The position numbers and the translations under genes are program-made. Under the pieces are notes generated by a model that was not told the origin of the DNA, searched no databases, and worked only from the letters and a program-made list of their open reading frames with translations. A stretch of 64,000 bases of DNA from Paramoeba atlantica (lineage: Eukaryota; Discosea): the NCBI GenBank assembly GCA_977017575.1, contig CDRNVI010000044.1, positions 1-64,000 of the forward strand. The letters are read 5' to 3'. Each line of letters opens with the position of its first letter. Within the stretch, counting starts at the first letter, position 1. This document shows positions 17,550 through 27,877 of the stretch, piece by piece.

Positions 17550-18223
17550 AATGACACTCCGTTTTATGACGTTATGATGTGGAACAAGGACCCCAATTCA
17601 CGCGTAAAATCACTATCTGAAGCGTGCGCGGAGGACCTGGGCATTGAAATCGAACACTTATGGGAACAGGCACAAGATCGTACAGCATGGCGTATGCTGG
17701 TTGAAGGCTTGAGGGAGAACCTTGAACCTACCGCACGTTACGTACCTGTGTCAATAAAAAAGCGAGAAATAGAACAAATCTTACTCTCAAACGCGAGCCC
17801 GATGGAAAAGTGGGAATCTTTGCAGTTTTTCGAAGAGGGATCGACGTTGTGGCCCGATTATGGACTCTTGCACATGTATTGTGATGGGTCATCACAACGT
17901 AAATTCAACCAAATAGTCGCGGGAGCTGCGGTAGCTGTGGCACAGAACGGGTATGTTGCCTTTTCGAAGAAACAATCATTGCAAAAGGCGGACGCTACAT
18001 CCATCAGATCAGAGCTTCACGCATTTTTTCTTGCACTGCAAATCGGGGAGGGTAAGCAAGAATCCTTCGTTGTGCATGTCGATTCGGAGTACGTCTGGAA
18101 CTTTTGGCACAAAATACGTGTACCGTATCAGTTGGGTAAATACGCAGACTGGGAAAATGCAGATTTGCTTGAACGTATTTCCAGCTTGGCCGAACGTATT
18201 TCCAGCTTGAACGTATTTCCAGC
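17550..18223 (+). pseudogene. Family-3 (ingi/L1Tc-like) LINE fragment: RT C-terminus plus RNase H
   Basis: Directly after the poly(A) of element B, the frame reads DTPFYDVMMWNKDPNSRVKS then LWEQAQDRTAWRMLVEGL, the typical end of a non-LTR RT. An RNase H domain follows: GLLHMYCDGSS (first Asp), ATSIRSELHAFFLAL (catalytic Glu in SEL), and VVHVDSEYVWNFW (third Asp). RT followed by RNase H is the order in trypanosome ingi/L1Tc elements. The fragment ends within the domain and has no poly(A). Its last 53 bases are a threefold short duplication, and it is fused to a partial leader of the family-2 element. Confidence 0.8.
18171..18223 (+). repeat. Threefold junction microduplication
   Basis: GAACGTATTTCCAGCTTG is repeated three times (units at 18171, 18192 and 18209, the last truncated), immediately before the partial leader of family-2 copy 1. 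Confidence 0.85.
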
Positions 18224-18239
18224 TTTCTGTACCTTGTTG
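18224..18239 (+). other. Partial spliced leader at the 5' end of family-2 copy 1
   Basis: TTTCTGTACCTTGTTG, the last 16 nt of the leader, joined to ATTTAATTTTC. The same 16 nt occur before copies 2-5 (23841, 29212, 34582, 39952). Confidence 0.7.
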
Positions 18240-18265
18240 ATTTAATTTTCTATTTTTCTACGCTT

Positions 18266-21200
18266 ATGACACGCCTTTCTCGTACGTCTCGTTTAGATTC
18301 CGAAAACACGCGGAAAAAGGGCAGCAGAACAACAGTGAACAACGGGAAGTCTCACGGGAGAGTTGAAAAACAACGTACTCAACGAGATCAAAGCAAGACG
18401 AACGGAATAAAGGTAGCAGAAGAATCAGGATCGCACACGGAGACACCAGTGAAGGTGAAGAAGACTCCAAAGATCAAGATAATAGGTTCCAAAACACTAG
18501 CCCCGAATTGGGCGGACCATGAGCCTCCGTGTGAAATCACATCGCGGAATCTAATCAAAATCAAAGCCAAGAACTTCCGCATCGGATCTACGAGTCAATC
18601 ACACGAGAACATAGCCCATGACGAAAACCATATCCAAGAGGACCCAGCCAAAGAAATGTCCGAAACAGAAAGCGAGACCAGTGATACAATGTGTCTGGAC
18701 GACGATGGATCGACGCAAGATCGAGTACAGGAGCTAATGACACAGGCCGGCAACAAATCGCCCGACCAAGTGTACAACATCGTTTCCAAGTGGGGCAAGG
18801 GTACAGAATGTGTGATCGAATGGGGCTTCCGACAGAACACTACAAACTACAAGTCAAACGGCATCGTTGTAGGCAGGACCGTGCGAAAATCAACCGTGAA
18901 AGTCAAGATTTCATACGAGCCGGCTCTAGGTCACGATGGTCCATGCGGTTTTCTTTATCTTCCACCGTCCAATAAAATCAGAATCTGTAACCTCCAAGCC
19001 ACTAAGTTATTCAAAATCGAGATGCCGACACAAAATTTGGAGGAACAAGCGGAGCACATCTCATGCGAAGACGGTCAGAGTGACCTTGATCCGCTCCCGC
19101 CTATGGCTCAAATAGACCCATCTTTCGCGGTTCATGTTGTGGCGATTTTCCGTGCGATAATTCGGGGATATGCAGCGGCGGAGCTTGACTCAGAAAAAGA
19201 GGCGATATGGCACAAATTTTTGAATGCGCCTCGCGATTCACTTGCGACAGTACGTCAAGCAATTCGACGAAACCAAAAAGTAGCTCATGTTCGCAACGAC
19301 CGAGAAAACTTGGAAGCTAGCAACTTGAGTGCGGAACAACGGGCGGAGTTAGAAATTGACAGGCGTTCGATCAGGCACGCCCTACAGACGGCGCGGGCAG
19401 GAAACCTTGGCAAAGCAACTCGGATCCTGGACAATGTCTACAAGGAATCAGCTCTCACTCCTGAAGAAAAAGTGCGAAAGCTTCAACAACTTCATCCTGA
19501 AGGCGACGCCATACGAATCTTTGGAGTGTGTTGTGTTTTTTCACTTCAAAAGAAGTGTTTTTTCATAAAGAATATTTTCTTGTAGTATATACAAGGGGTT
19601 AAAAAAGATAAGCTGGCTGCTCGCGCTCGATCTGGTCAAATCTTCGGATTTGACTTGCGTGCTGCGTGGCACAGCTCCTAGCAAGCGATAAGGGGGGGCT
19701 TGTCCTAGGGAGGTAACATCTCCTCGGAGATATTTTGCCTAAAAATCAATCAATCAATCAATACGAATCCCGGAAGCAGACTTCCCACGGACTGGCGTTG
19801 TTGAGAAATCAGAGGTTCGCCTAGCGACCGAAAAATTATCCAGAGGCGCTTCACCAGGACCAACCGGCCTGAGTGAAAGCATGATGCGACTGCTCGTAGA
19901 CGACGAAGAGTCATGTCTTTCACTTTGCCACATGCTTCGGGATGTCATCAACGGCGAAGTTCCTCTGAATGTGCGAAAACGTCTAACCCGATGCAGAATC
20001 ATCGCGCTAGCGAAACCTCAAAATGGAATTCGACCTATTGCGATGGGGGATACCATTCTGAAGATTTGCGGTTCCATCCTTCTACAACGACATGAAAACG
20101 CTCTGCAAAATTTTTTCTCCCCAATTCAACGAGGCATTTTGCAAAAAAACGCATGTGAGTCCATCGTTCACGAACTTTTAAATGAATACGAAGAAGGACA
20201 TGCTATCCTCACCGTCGATTTTAGCAACGCGTATAATACACCACAACGCAACGCCATTGCTGAGGCACTCCTTGGTAATCCCATTTTCAAGCCTTTCATG
20301 CGCCTATTCTACCTAGAATATGGGATTCCCTCTGAGCTGCTATTTTTTGCGCACAATGCTCTGTTTGCTACCATCGAAAGCTCTTCAGGAATTCGCCAAG
20401 GATCGGCACTTTCATCAATGTACTTCTGCGCACTTTTGCAAGGCCCGCTACGAGAACTCATGCACCTCTATCCTGACGTGAAGATCCGAGCATACCAAGA
20501 CGATGTGACTTTGAGCTCCAAAAACGTGCAAGCATTGGAGGCAGCTTTCTTTTACCTGCGTGAGATCGCCGCAGAGATGAACCTCCGAATTAATTTCCAG
20601 AAATGCGATTGGTTTCAGAAGAACATTCCCAACATAGCTCAGCCTCCTCCGTTGGAAAAACTTGGAGTAAACTTTTGCAGTGATGCGATAAAAGTCTTAG
20701 GCGCATACGTAGGTACAGACCAAGTCGTGGAAAATCTGCTGATCAAGAAAATGGAGAAACACAAGTGCCTATTCCGCAGGTTGTTGCTTATGGGTCCCAG
20801 TAATTTGTCTCTTGCCATTCTCCGCCGTTGTACGATTCCACGGCACGATTACCATCTACGAGTACATCGGCCAGGCGCTACTTTCCAACTAGCACAATCC
20901 TTCGAGAACCAAGTAAACAAAGTTCTAGAAAAGTGGAGTGGAGCAGACGCAAACGCCCTGAAACTCGCCGCTCTACCACAGAAACTCGGTGGCCTAGGCT
21001 TAATTTCCTCGACTCTGAAGCAAAAACATTTCTTCGAAACTGCCAGCAAATCTATTGATGAGCACCTTAAACCCAATAACGCTCCGGTAGATCAGAAAGG
21101 CAGCGAAAAAGCTATGAAACAACCGCAAAGTCGAGGAGAGGCAGCGCGCAAGCTATTGAAAAAGAAGCTAAGTGCAGAACACGATAAACAGATAACTGAG

Positions 21201-22001
21201 CTGCAGAAGGATTCTCACATGGGACTTTTATTGAAGCGTACAAAGGAATCAAACATGCATTTAGAAAGCACCAGCAATTATGTAAACCCGTACCTCTTCC
21301 GATACACTTTGATGATGCGTTTGGGCATCGGATTACATAACGCACCGGCCGATGTTATATGCCCTGGATGCTGTGGCCATGAATCTCCTACCAGCATTAT
21401 ACCACACGTCGCAGGATGCTCCCGGTGCTCGGGCATGAATTGCACCAGAAAGCACTCACACATAGTGAGGTACCTCGCAGATTTGTGCTCCAAAGCTGGT
21501 CTCCCTTGTATTATCGAACCGCGCATCCATTCTTCGTTTTTCTGTACTAAGTGCAAGTGTTCCATCTCAGCGGAAGTAGCTGAACATCATCCTTGCAAAG
21601 CCCGCAGAATCCGATCCGGTCCTGATCTTGCTATTATGTGGCCCCACATGGGGGAGGTCCTGTATGATTTTACCGTTGTTCACACTTGTTGCAGCAGCTA
21701 TGCCAAACAAACAAGTACAGCGCTGATGCAGCACGTGCTCGACAAGAAATTCAAGAAGTACGTTACGGAGAAAGGCGTAGAAAGCGACTCTTTTCGTTGC
21801 CTGGCCGCCTCTGACTGCGGTCTTCTGCACAACGACACCAAAACCCTCCTCAAGGCATTATCCCAACGAGCCAAACAAAAGTACGAAGACGTACGTGAGG
21901 CCTTCCAACTCGAGATAGAAAAGCTAGCAGCGTATACTATTGTATCGCAGCTCCGCGAGTATATTCCAGAAGCACATTGGATTGGTGGACTGCGTCAGTG
22001 A
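18266..22001 (+). pseudogene. Family-2 LINE RT/REL-endo, copy 1, interrupted by a SINE-like insert
   Basis: Starts at ATG 18266 (MTRLSRTSRLDSE, one Ser fewer than the other copies) and ends at 22001. A 241-bp insert at 19520-19760 splits the coding region before the RT core, so the frame from 18266 stops at 19585 and the remainder reopens downstream. The part after the insert keeps the whole RT (YQDD) and endonuclease. The other four copies lack the insert. Confidence 0.93.
19520..19760 (+). mobile_element. SINE-like insertion with 9-bp target duplication
   Basis: Flanked by ATACGAATC at 19511-19519 and 19761-19769. The empty site is seen in copies 2-5. It contains GTCAAATC-TTCG-GATTTGAC (19635-19654), a perfect 8-bp stem with a UUCG loop, and ATCTC-CTCG-GAGAT further on, which suggests descent from a structured small RNA. 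It also has CACTTC-AAAA-GAAGTG near its start. It ends in an (AATC)n tail, not poly(A). I do not see convincing tRNA A and B boxes. No protein is encoded. Confidence 0.85.
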
Positions 22002-22147
22002 GTCGACCAACAAGTTCGCACATTAGAAAAGCTCTTAAAAGTTCTTATTATTATTCACAACGATTATCCGTGTTTAGAATGCCTGCGAGATTTAGGATAA
22101 TACGAACGATCTTTGGGAGAAGGCTCAGAAAAAAAAAAAAAAAAAAA

Positions 22148-22187
22148 TAGAATATATTTTAGAAGAAAGAATTTTTCAGTCTTGAAC
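22148..22187 (+). repeat. 40-nt junction sequence after family-2 poly(A)
   Basis: Begins TAGAATATATTTTAG and ends TTCAGTCTTGAAC, directly after the A run 22129-22147. It recurs in each spacer (27518, 32890, 38259) and, in a different context, at 60427-60466. Confidence 0.85.
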
Positions 22188-22504
22188 CATACAAGATATT
22201 GGGCGTCCGGTGAAGTCAAGACCTTTGCTTGGCCCGTTCGATTTTGAAGAAATACAAGATTTTCGTAGTGAAAGTTCGAGCTCATAGCGGAAACTTTATG
22301 AATGAACTCGTGGACAAACTAGCGAACGAGGCAGCAGTCGAACTCGTGCGTGAACCAGTGAATCCCTCAACCACAGCGTGTAGAGTTATAAATTCTACGG
22401 CCGAATGCGGCCATAAGTGCCGTGATAAGGCCTCATGTCTACATTCCTGTTGTAAGCGACATTTAGGAGTAGCGAAGGATAATGTCAACATTTCTTTGTC
22501 ATAA
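22188..22504 (+). pseudogene. Family-3 LINE fragment: RNase H C-terminus with Cys/His cluster (spacer 1)
   Basis: The plus-strand frame around 22229-22504 encodes KYKIFVVKVRAHSGNFMNEL and VDKLANEAAVELV, the last part of an RNase H domain (H...N...D..A). A Cys/His cluster, CGHKCRDKASCLHSCCKRH, follows 30 residues on, then the stop at 22502. The cluster resembles a motif I recall near the C-terminus of HFM1/Mer3-type helicases; in the element it is probably a nucleic-acid-binding knuckle. No start codon belongs to it. The fragment is 5' truncated. Confidence 0.7.
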
Positions 22505-22507
22505 TAG

Positions 22508-23100
22508 TCGAACACTTAGCCACTTAGTCAGAAAGTGGTATATTATTATTATTATATTATTATTAAGCTCGGAATATATCTCCGAATGTCTTATCAGGTG
22601 CCCTAGAAGTCGTGCCCGGTTTACCTTATGTAGTGTGGAGAATAATGGTGTGTCAACGTAAAGGGCAGTAAGAGGTATACTTTTCCCACGGTGGTCCAAT
22701 TTTGGGCAACGACATATGATGCGACGCATTTTGTTTACCTGAATGTCTACCCAATTTAACGTTTTATCCGTCAATACAAGAGTACCTGAGTTATAGTTCA
22801 GAACGGGGTAAACCAGTGTATCGAAAAGGCGAAGTTTAGTTTTCACAGATAGTGGTGATATCCATATTCCTTGAAATTTTGAGAAGCTTGCCCAGGTAAG
22901 CCGCACCCTGTCCCTAATGCACGCCTTGGGGTCCTGTTCATGAAAAAGGTGCCCTAGGTAACGGTAACTCTCGACGTGTGGAACCTTTCCCAATGTATCG
23001 GATATTATTTCTTCGATGTTGTTATTTTTTCCTATGCTCATCCAGGCGGTTTTGGTGGGCCCAACAGCAATCTTTAAATTCGCAGCAAGAATTGTGCATC
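22508..23100 (-). pseudogene. Family-3 LINE fragment: RT thumb region (spacer 1)
   Basis: The minus-strand frame (ATG 23041, open back to about 23100 as LKIAVGPTKTAWMSIGKNN) encodes the region after the RT catalytic site: VESYRYLGHLFHEQDPKACI, TWASFSKFQGIWISPLSVKT, LRLFDTLVYPVLNYNSGTLV and IQVNKMRRIICRCP. It is homologous to the plus-strand fragment at 12270. Its 3' end runs into an (AAT)n tract at 22540-22566. The RT catalytic core is missing. Confidence 0.75.
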
Positions 23101-23214
23101 ATAAATATTATAAGAAAGAAAGAAAGCACTAAGCAAAACAATATCTTCATTCCCCTCTTCTATCTGATATTTGATACGTTCAATTCTATGCACATTCAAA
23201 ATTCATATGAATAC

Positions 23215-23524
23215 TTTTTTTTTTTTTTTTTTTTTTTTATCATGCAGTATGACTGCAGAGATTGTCACCTAAGAAAAATACACGCAGATCATGTATAAAC
23301 CCCGCACAAAACGGGTTTCCCTTAAGCTTTTCATCATCGCTATATGCTGGCTTCCGTCCAGCTCGGGTTATCGCGGTTTTGAAAAATCGCGAAACTTCCT
23401 CGTATTGCTCTTTTGACAAGCTTCTGTCGACATTGCGAGGCGGTGGCCTTGTTACCTCCGAAAAGTGAGTTGAGCGCTCGCGTAGAGGAGTTGAGCTTCC
23501 CTCTGGCCCCCACTTCGATGACAA
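23215..23524 (-). CDS. Unknown 94-residue ORF ending at a poly(A) (spacer 1)
   Basis: Minus-strand ORF 23524-23240 starting MSSKWGPEGSSTPLRERS and ending NLCSHTA, with its stop two bases before a 24-nt A tract (T run 23215-23238). It looks like the 3' end of a polyadenylated RNA that was reverse transcribed. I recognise no domain. It may be the tail of a host gene or of another element. Bases 23525-23788 and 23101-23214 hold nothing I recognise. Confidence 0.4.
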
Positions 23525-23788
23525 GAAGAAAGGTTGCCGTGTTAGTCATTTTCCTTTCGAGTATGACCGGTCATAACATAACGAAATTAAATAATCCCAC
23601 AACACTTCTGTCCTCTCCCAGCTTGCGAACGGGTGACGCGGGGACCACCCATTCGCTCGTCCTACTTCCATTTACAACCCAATCGCACGTTGATGTATTT
23701 CAGCGGTGCCTACTCCGCCCAAATAAATCATAAGGAAATTCCGTATCGCTCACCGTGCCCGTGCTTCTCGATATTCACTGCTACATTG

Positions 23789-23820
23789 TTTTTTTTGCAT
23801 ATAATTGGGGGGAGTAGTAT
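23789..23820 (-). repeat. Relic of a class-1 3' terminus
   Basis: T8 followed by GCATATAATTGGGGGGAGTAG resembles the plus-strand appearance of class-1 ends (T run, GCAATTAATAAGGGGGGAGAAG). It is a short decayed remnant just upstream of family-2 copy 2, repeated in each spacer. Confidence 0.45.
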
Positions 23821-23883
23821 TGAGTCTAACTATTGAGTCTTTTCTGTACCTTGTTGATTTTAATTTTCTATTTTTCTACGCTT

Positions 23884-26800
23884 ATGACACGCCTTTCTCG
23901 TACGTCTTCTCGTTTAGATTCCGAAAACACGCGGAAAAAGGGCAGCAGAACAACAGTGAACAACGGGAAGTCTCACGGGAGAGTTGAAAAACAACGTACT
24001 CAACGAGATCAAAGCAAGACGAACGGAATAAAGGTAGCAGAAGAATCAGGATCGCACACGGAGACACCAGTGAAGGTGAAGAAGACTCCAAAGATCAAGA
24101 TAATAGGTTCCAAAACACTAGCCCCGAATTGGGCGGACCATGAGCCTCCGTGTGAAATCACATCGCGGAATCTAATCAAAATCAAAGCCAAGAACTTCCG
24201 CATCGGATCTACGAGTCAATCACACGAGAACATAGCCCATGACGAAAACCATATCCAAGAGGACCCAGCCAAAGAAATGTCCGAAACAGAAAGCGAGACC
24301 AGTGATACAATGTGTCTGGACGACGATGGATCGACGCAAGATCGAGTACAGGAGCTAATGACACAGGCCGGCAACAAATCGCCCGACCAAGTGTACAACA
24401 TCGTTTCCAAGTGGGGCAAGGGTACAGAATGTGTGATCGAATGGGGCTTCCGACAGAACACTACAAACTACAAGTCAAACGGCATCGTTGTAGGCAGGAC
24501 CGTGCGAAAATCAACCGTGAAAGTCAAGATTTCATACGAGCCGGCTCTAGGTCACGATGGTCCATGCGGTTTTCTTTATCTTCCACCGTCCAATAAAATC
24601 AGAATCTGTAACCTCCAAGCCACTAAGTTATTCAAAATCGAGATGCCGACACAAAATTTGGAGGAACAAGCGGAGCACATCTCATGCGAAGACGGTCAGA
24701 GTGACCTTGATCCGCTCCCGCCTATGGCTCAAATAGACCCATCTTTCGCGGTTCATGTTGTGGCGATTTTCCGTGCGATAATTCGGGGATATGCAGCGGC
24801 GGAGCTTGACTCAGAAAAAGAGGCGATATGGCACAAATTTTTGAATGCGCCTCGCGATTCACTTGCGACAGTACGTCAAGCAATTCGACGAAACCAAAAA
24901 GTAGCTCATGTTCGCAACGACCGAGAAAACTTGGAAGCTAGCAACTTGAGTGCGGAACAACGGGCGGAGTTAGAAATTGACAGGCGTTCGATCAGGCACG
25001 CCCTACAGACGGCGCGGGCAGGAAACCTTGGCAAAGCAACTCGGATCCTGGACAATGTCTACAAGGAATCAGCTCTCACTCCTGAAGAAAAAGTGCGAAA
25101 GCTTCAACAACTTCATCCTGAAGGCGACGCCATACGAATCCCGGAAGCAGACTTCCCACGGACTGGCGTTGTTGAGAAATCAGAGGTTCGCCTAGCGACC
25201 GAAAAATTATCCAGAGGCGCTTCACCAGGACCAACCGGCCTGAGTGAAAGCATGATGCGACTGCTCGTAGACGACGAAGAGTCATGTCTTTCACTTTGCC
25301 ACATGCTTCGGGATGTCATCAACGGCGAAGTTCCTCTGAATGTGCGAAAACGTCTAACCCGATGCAGAATCATCGCGCTAGCGAAACCTCAAAATGGAAT
25401 TCGACCTATTGCGATGGGGGATACCATTCTGAAGATTTGCGGTTCCATCCTTCTACAACGACATGAAAACGCTCTGCAAAATTTTTTCTCCCCAATTCAA
25501 CGAGGCATTTTGCAAAAAAACGCATGTGAGTCCATCGTTCACGAACTTTTAAATGAATACGAAGAAGGACATGCTATCCTCACCGTCGATTTTAGCAACG
25601 CGTATAATACACCACAACGCAACGCCATTGCTGAGGCACTCCTTGGTAATCCCATTTTCAAGCCTTTCATGCGCCTATTCTACCTAGAATATGGGATTCC
25701 CTCTGAGCTGCTATTTTTTGCGCACAATGCTCTGTTTGCTACCATCGAAAGCTCTTCAGGAATTCGCCAAGGATCGGCACTTTCATCAATGTACTTCTGC
25801 GCACTTTTGCAAGGCCCGCTACGAGAACTCATGCACCTCTATCCTGACGTGAAGATCCGAGCATACCAAGACGATGTGACTTTGAGCTCCAAAAACGTGC
25901 AAGCATTGGAGGCAGCTTTCTTTTACCTGCGTGAGATCGCCGCAGAGATGAACCTCCGAATTAATTTCCAGAAATGCGATTGGTTTCAGAAGAACATTCC
26001 CAACATAGCTCAGCCTCCTCCGTTGGAAAAACTTGGAGTAAACTTTTGCAGTGATGCGATAAAAGTCTTAGGCGCATACGTAGGTACAGACCAAGTCGTG
26101 GAAAATCTGCTGATCAAGAAAATGGAGAAACACAAGTGCCTATTCCGCAGGTTGTTGCTTATGGGTCCCAGTAATTTGTCTCTTGCCATTCTCCGCCGTT
26201 GTACGATTCCACGGCACGATTACCATCTACGAGTACATCGGCCAGGCGCTACTTTCCAACTAGCACAATCCTTCGAGAACCAAGTAAACAAAGTTCTAGA
26301 AAAGTGGAGTGGAGCAGACGCAAACGCCCTGAAACTCGCCGCTCTACCACAGAAACTCGGTGGCCTAGGCTTAATTTCCTCGACTCTGAAGCAAAAACAT
26401 TTCTTCGAAACTGCCAGCAAATCTATTGATGAGCACCTTAAACCCAATAACGCTCCGGTAGATCAGAAAGGCAGCGAAAAAGCTATGAAACAACCGCAAA
26501 GTCGAGGAGAGGCAGCGCGCAAGCTATTGAAAAAGAAGCTAAGTGCAGAACACGATAAACAGATAACTGAGCTGCAGAAGGATTCTCACATGGGACTTTT
26601 ATTGAAGCGTACAAAGGAATCAAACATGCATTTAGAAAGCACCAGCAATTATGTAAACCCGTACCTCTTCCGATACACTTTGATGATGCGTTTGGGCATC
26701 GGATTACATAACGCACCGGCCGATGTTATATGCCCTGGATGCTGTGGCCATGAATCTCCTACCAGCATTATACCACACGTCGCAGGATGCTCCCGGTGCT

Positions 26801-27372
26801 CGGGCATGAATTGCACCAGAAAGCACTCACACATAGTGAGGTACCTCGCAGATTTGTGCTCCAAAGCTGGTCTCCCTTGTATTATCGAACCGCGCATCCA
26901 TTCTTCGTTTTTCTGTACTAAGTGCAAGTGTTCCATCTCAGCGGAAGTAGCTGAACATCATCCTTGCAAAGCCCGCAGAATCCGATCCGGTCCTGATCTT
27001 GCTATTATGTGGCCCCACATGGGGGAGGTCCTGTATGATTTTACCGTTGTTCACACTTGTTGCAGCAGCTATGCCAAACAAACAAGTACAGCGCTGATGC
27101 AGCACGTGCTCGACAAGAAATTCAAGAAGTACGTTACGGAGAAAGGCGTAGAAATCGACTCTTTTCGTTGCCTGGCCGCCTCTGACTGCGGTCTTCTGCA
27201 CAACGACACCAAAACCCTCCTCAAGGCATTATCCCAACGAGCCAAACAAAAGTACGAAGACGTACGTGAGGCCTTCCAACTCGAGATAGAAAAGCTAGCA
27301 GCGTATACTATTGTATCGCAGCTCCGCGAGTATATTCCAGAAGCACATTGGATTGGTGGACTGCGTCAGTGA
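23884..27372 (+). CDS. Family-2 LINE protein (RT and REL endonuclease), copy 2
   Basis: 1162 codons from ATG 23884. The frame opens earlier only through non-ATG codons in the partial leader. The N-terminus (1-150) is basic and polar with no clear zinc finger. The RT holds LTVDFSNAYNTPQRN (Asp569), SSGIRQGSALSS and YQDD (661-664). The C-terminus has CPGCCGHESPTSIIPHVAGC (Cys/His knuckle, about 950-969), CTKCKC (about 1011-1016), and a REL-endo core RSGPDLAIMW...YDFTVVH with D1038 and D1052. The RT and knuckle are unlike class 1, yet the domain plan is the same. It has one change against the other copies (GVEIDS for GVESDS near 1091). Intact. Confidence 0.95.
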   Translation: MTRLSRTSSRLDSENTRKKGSRTTVNNGKSHGRVEKQRTQRDQSKTNGIKVAEESGSHTETPVKVKKTPKIKIIGSKTLAPNWADHEPPCEITSRNLIKIKAKNFRIGSTSQSHENIAHDENHIQEDPAKEMSETESETSDTMCLDDDGSTQDRVQELMTQAGNKSPDQVYNIVSKWGKGTECVIEWGFRQNTTNYKSNGIVVGRTVRKSTVKVKISYEPALGHDGPCGFLYLPPSNKIRICNLQATKLFKIEMPTQNLEEQAEHISCEDGQSDLDPLPPMAQIDPSFAVHVVAIFRAIIRGYAAAELDSEKEAIWHKFLNAPRDSLATVRQAIRRNQKVAHVRNDRENLEASNLSAEQRAELEIDRRSIRHALQTARAGNLGKATRILDNVYKESALTPEEKVRKLQQLHPEGDAIRIPEADFPRTGVVEKSEVRLATEKLSRGASPGPTGLSESMMRLLVDDEESCLSLCHMLRDVINGEVPLNVRKRLTRCRIIALAKPQNGIRPIAMGDTILKICGSILLQRHENALQNFFSPIQRGILQKNACESIVHELLNEYEEGHAILTVDFSNAYNTPQRNAIAEALLGNPIFKPFMRLFYLEYGIPSELLFFAHNALFATIESSSGIRQGSALSSMYFCALLQGPLRELMHLYPDVKIRAYQDDVTLSSKNVQALEAAFFYLREIAAEMNLRINFQKCDWFQKNIPNIAQPPPLEKLGVNFCSDAIKVLGAYVGTDQVVENLLIKKMEKHKCLFRRLLLMGPSNLSLAILRRCTIPRHDYHLRVHRPGATFQLAQSFENQVNKVLEKWSGADANALKLAALPQKLGGLGLISSTLKQKHFFETASKSIDEHLKPNNAPVDQKGSEKAMKQPQSRGEAARKLLKKKLSAEHDKQITELQKDSHMGLLLKRTKESNMHLESTSNYVNPYLFRYTLMMRLGIGLHNAPADVICPGCCGHESPTSIIPHVAGCSRCSGMNCTRKHSHIVRYLADLCSKAGLPCIIEPRIHSSFFCTKCKCSISAEVAEHHPCKARRIRSGPDLAIMWPHMGEVLYDFTVVHTCCSSYAKQTSTALMQHVLDKKFKKYVTEKGVEIDSFRCLAASDCGLLHNDTKTLLKALSQRAKQKYEDVREAFQLEIEKLAAYTIVSQLREYIPEAHWIGGLRQ

Positions 27373-27557
27373 GTCGACCAACAAGTTCGCACATTAGAAA
27401 AGCTCTTAAAAGTTCTTATTATTATTCACAACGATTATCCGTGTTTAGAATGCCTGCGAGATTTAGGATAATACGAACGATCTTTGGGAGAAGGCTCAGA
27501 AAAAAAAAAAAAAAAAATAGAATATATTTTAGAAGAAAGAATTTTTCAGTCTTGAAC

Positions 27558-27874
27558 CATACAAGATATTGGGCGTCCGGTGAAGTCAAGACCTTTGCTT
27601 GGCCCGTTCGATTTTGAAGAAATACAAGATTTTCGTAGTGAAAGTTCGAGCTCATAGCGGAAACTTTATGAATGAACTCGTGGACAAACTAGCGAACGAG
27701 GCAGCAGTCGAACTCGTGCGTGAACCAGTGAATCCCTCAACCACAGCGTGTAGAGTTATAAATTCTACGGCCGAATGCGGCCATAAGTGCCGTGATAAGG
27801 CCTCATGTCTACATTCCTGTTGTAAGCGACATTTAGGAGTAGCGAAGGATAATGTCAACATTTCTTTGTCATAA
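27558..27874 (+). pseudogene. Family-3 RNase H C-terminus fragment (spacer 2)
   Basis: Identical in sequence to 22188-22504: FVVKVRAHSGNFMNEL and the CGHKCRDKASCLHSCCKRH cluster. Confidence 0.7.
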
Positions 27875-27877
27875 TAG

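Larger units (their letters stand above)
13055..17551 (+). mobile_element. Full-length class-1 LINE, subfamily B
   Basis: Leader, 42-nt 5'UTR, ORF 13133-17098, 3'UTR with structured module, poly(A) 17528-17551. It is polyadenylated at a proximal site (after CAACTCGT), whereas other copies extend about 105 nt further. Confidence 0.9.

Noticed and set aside
19520-19760. tRNA-derived SINE
   Set aside because: I could not find convincing A and B boxes. The UUCG hairpins suggest another small RNA, so the source is left open.
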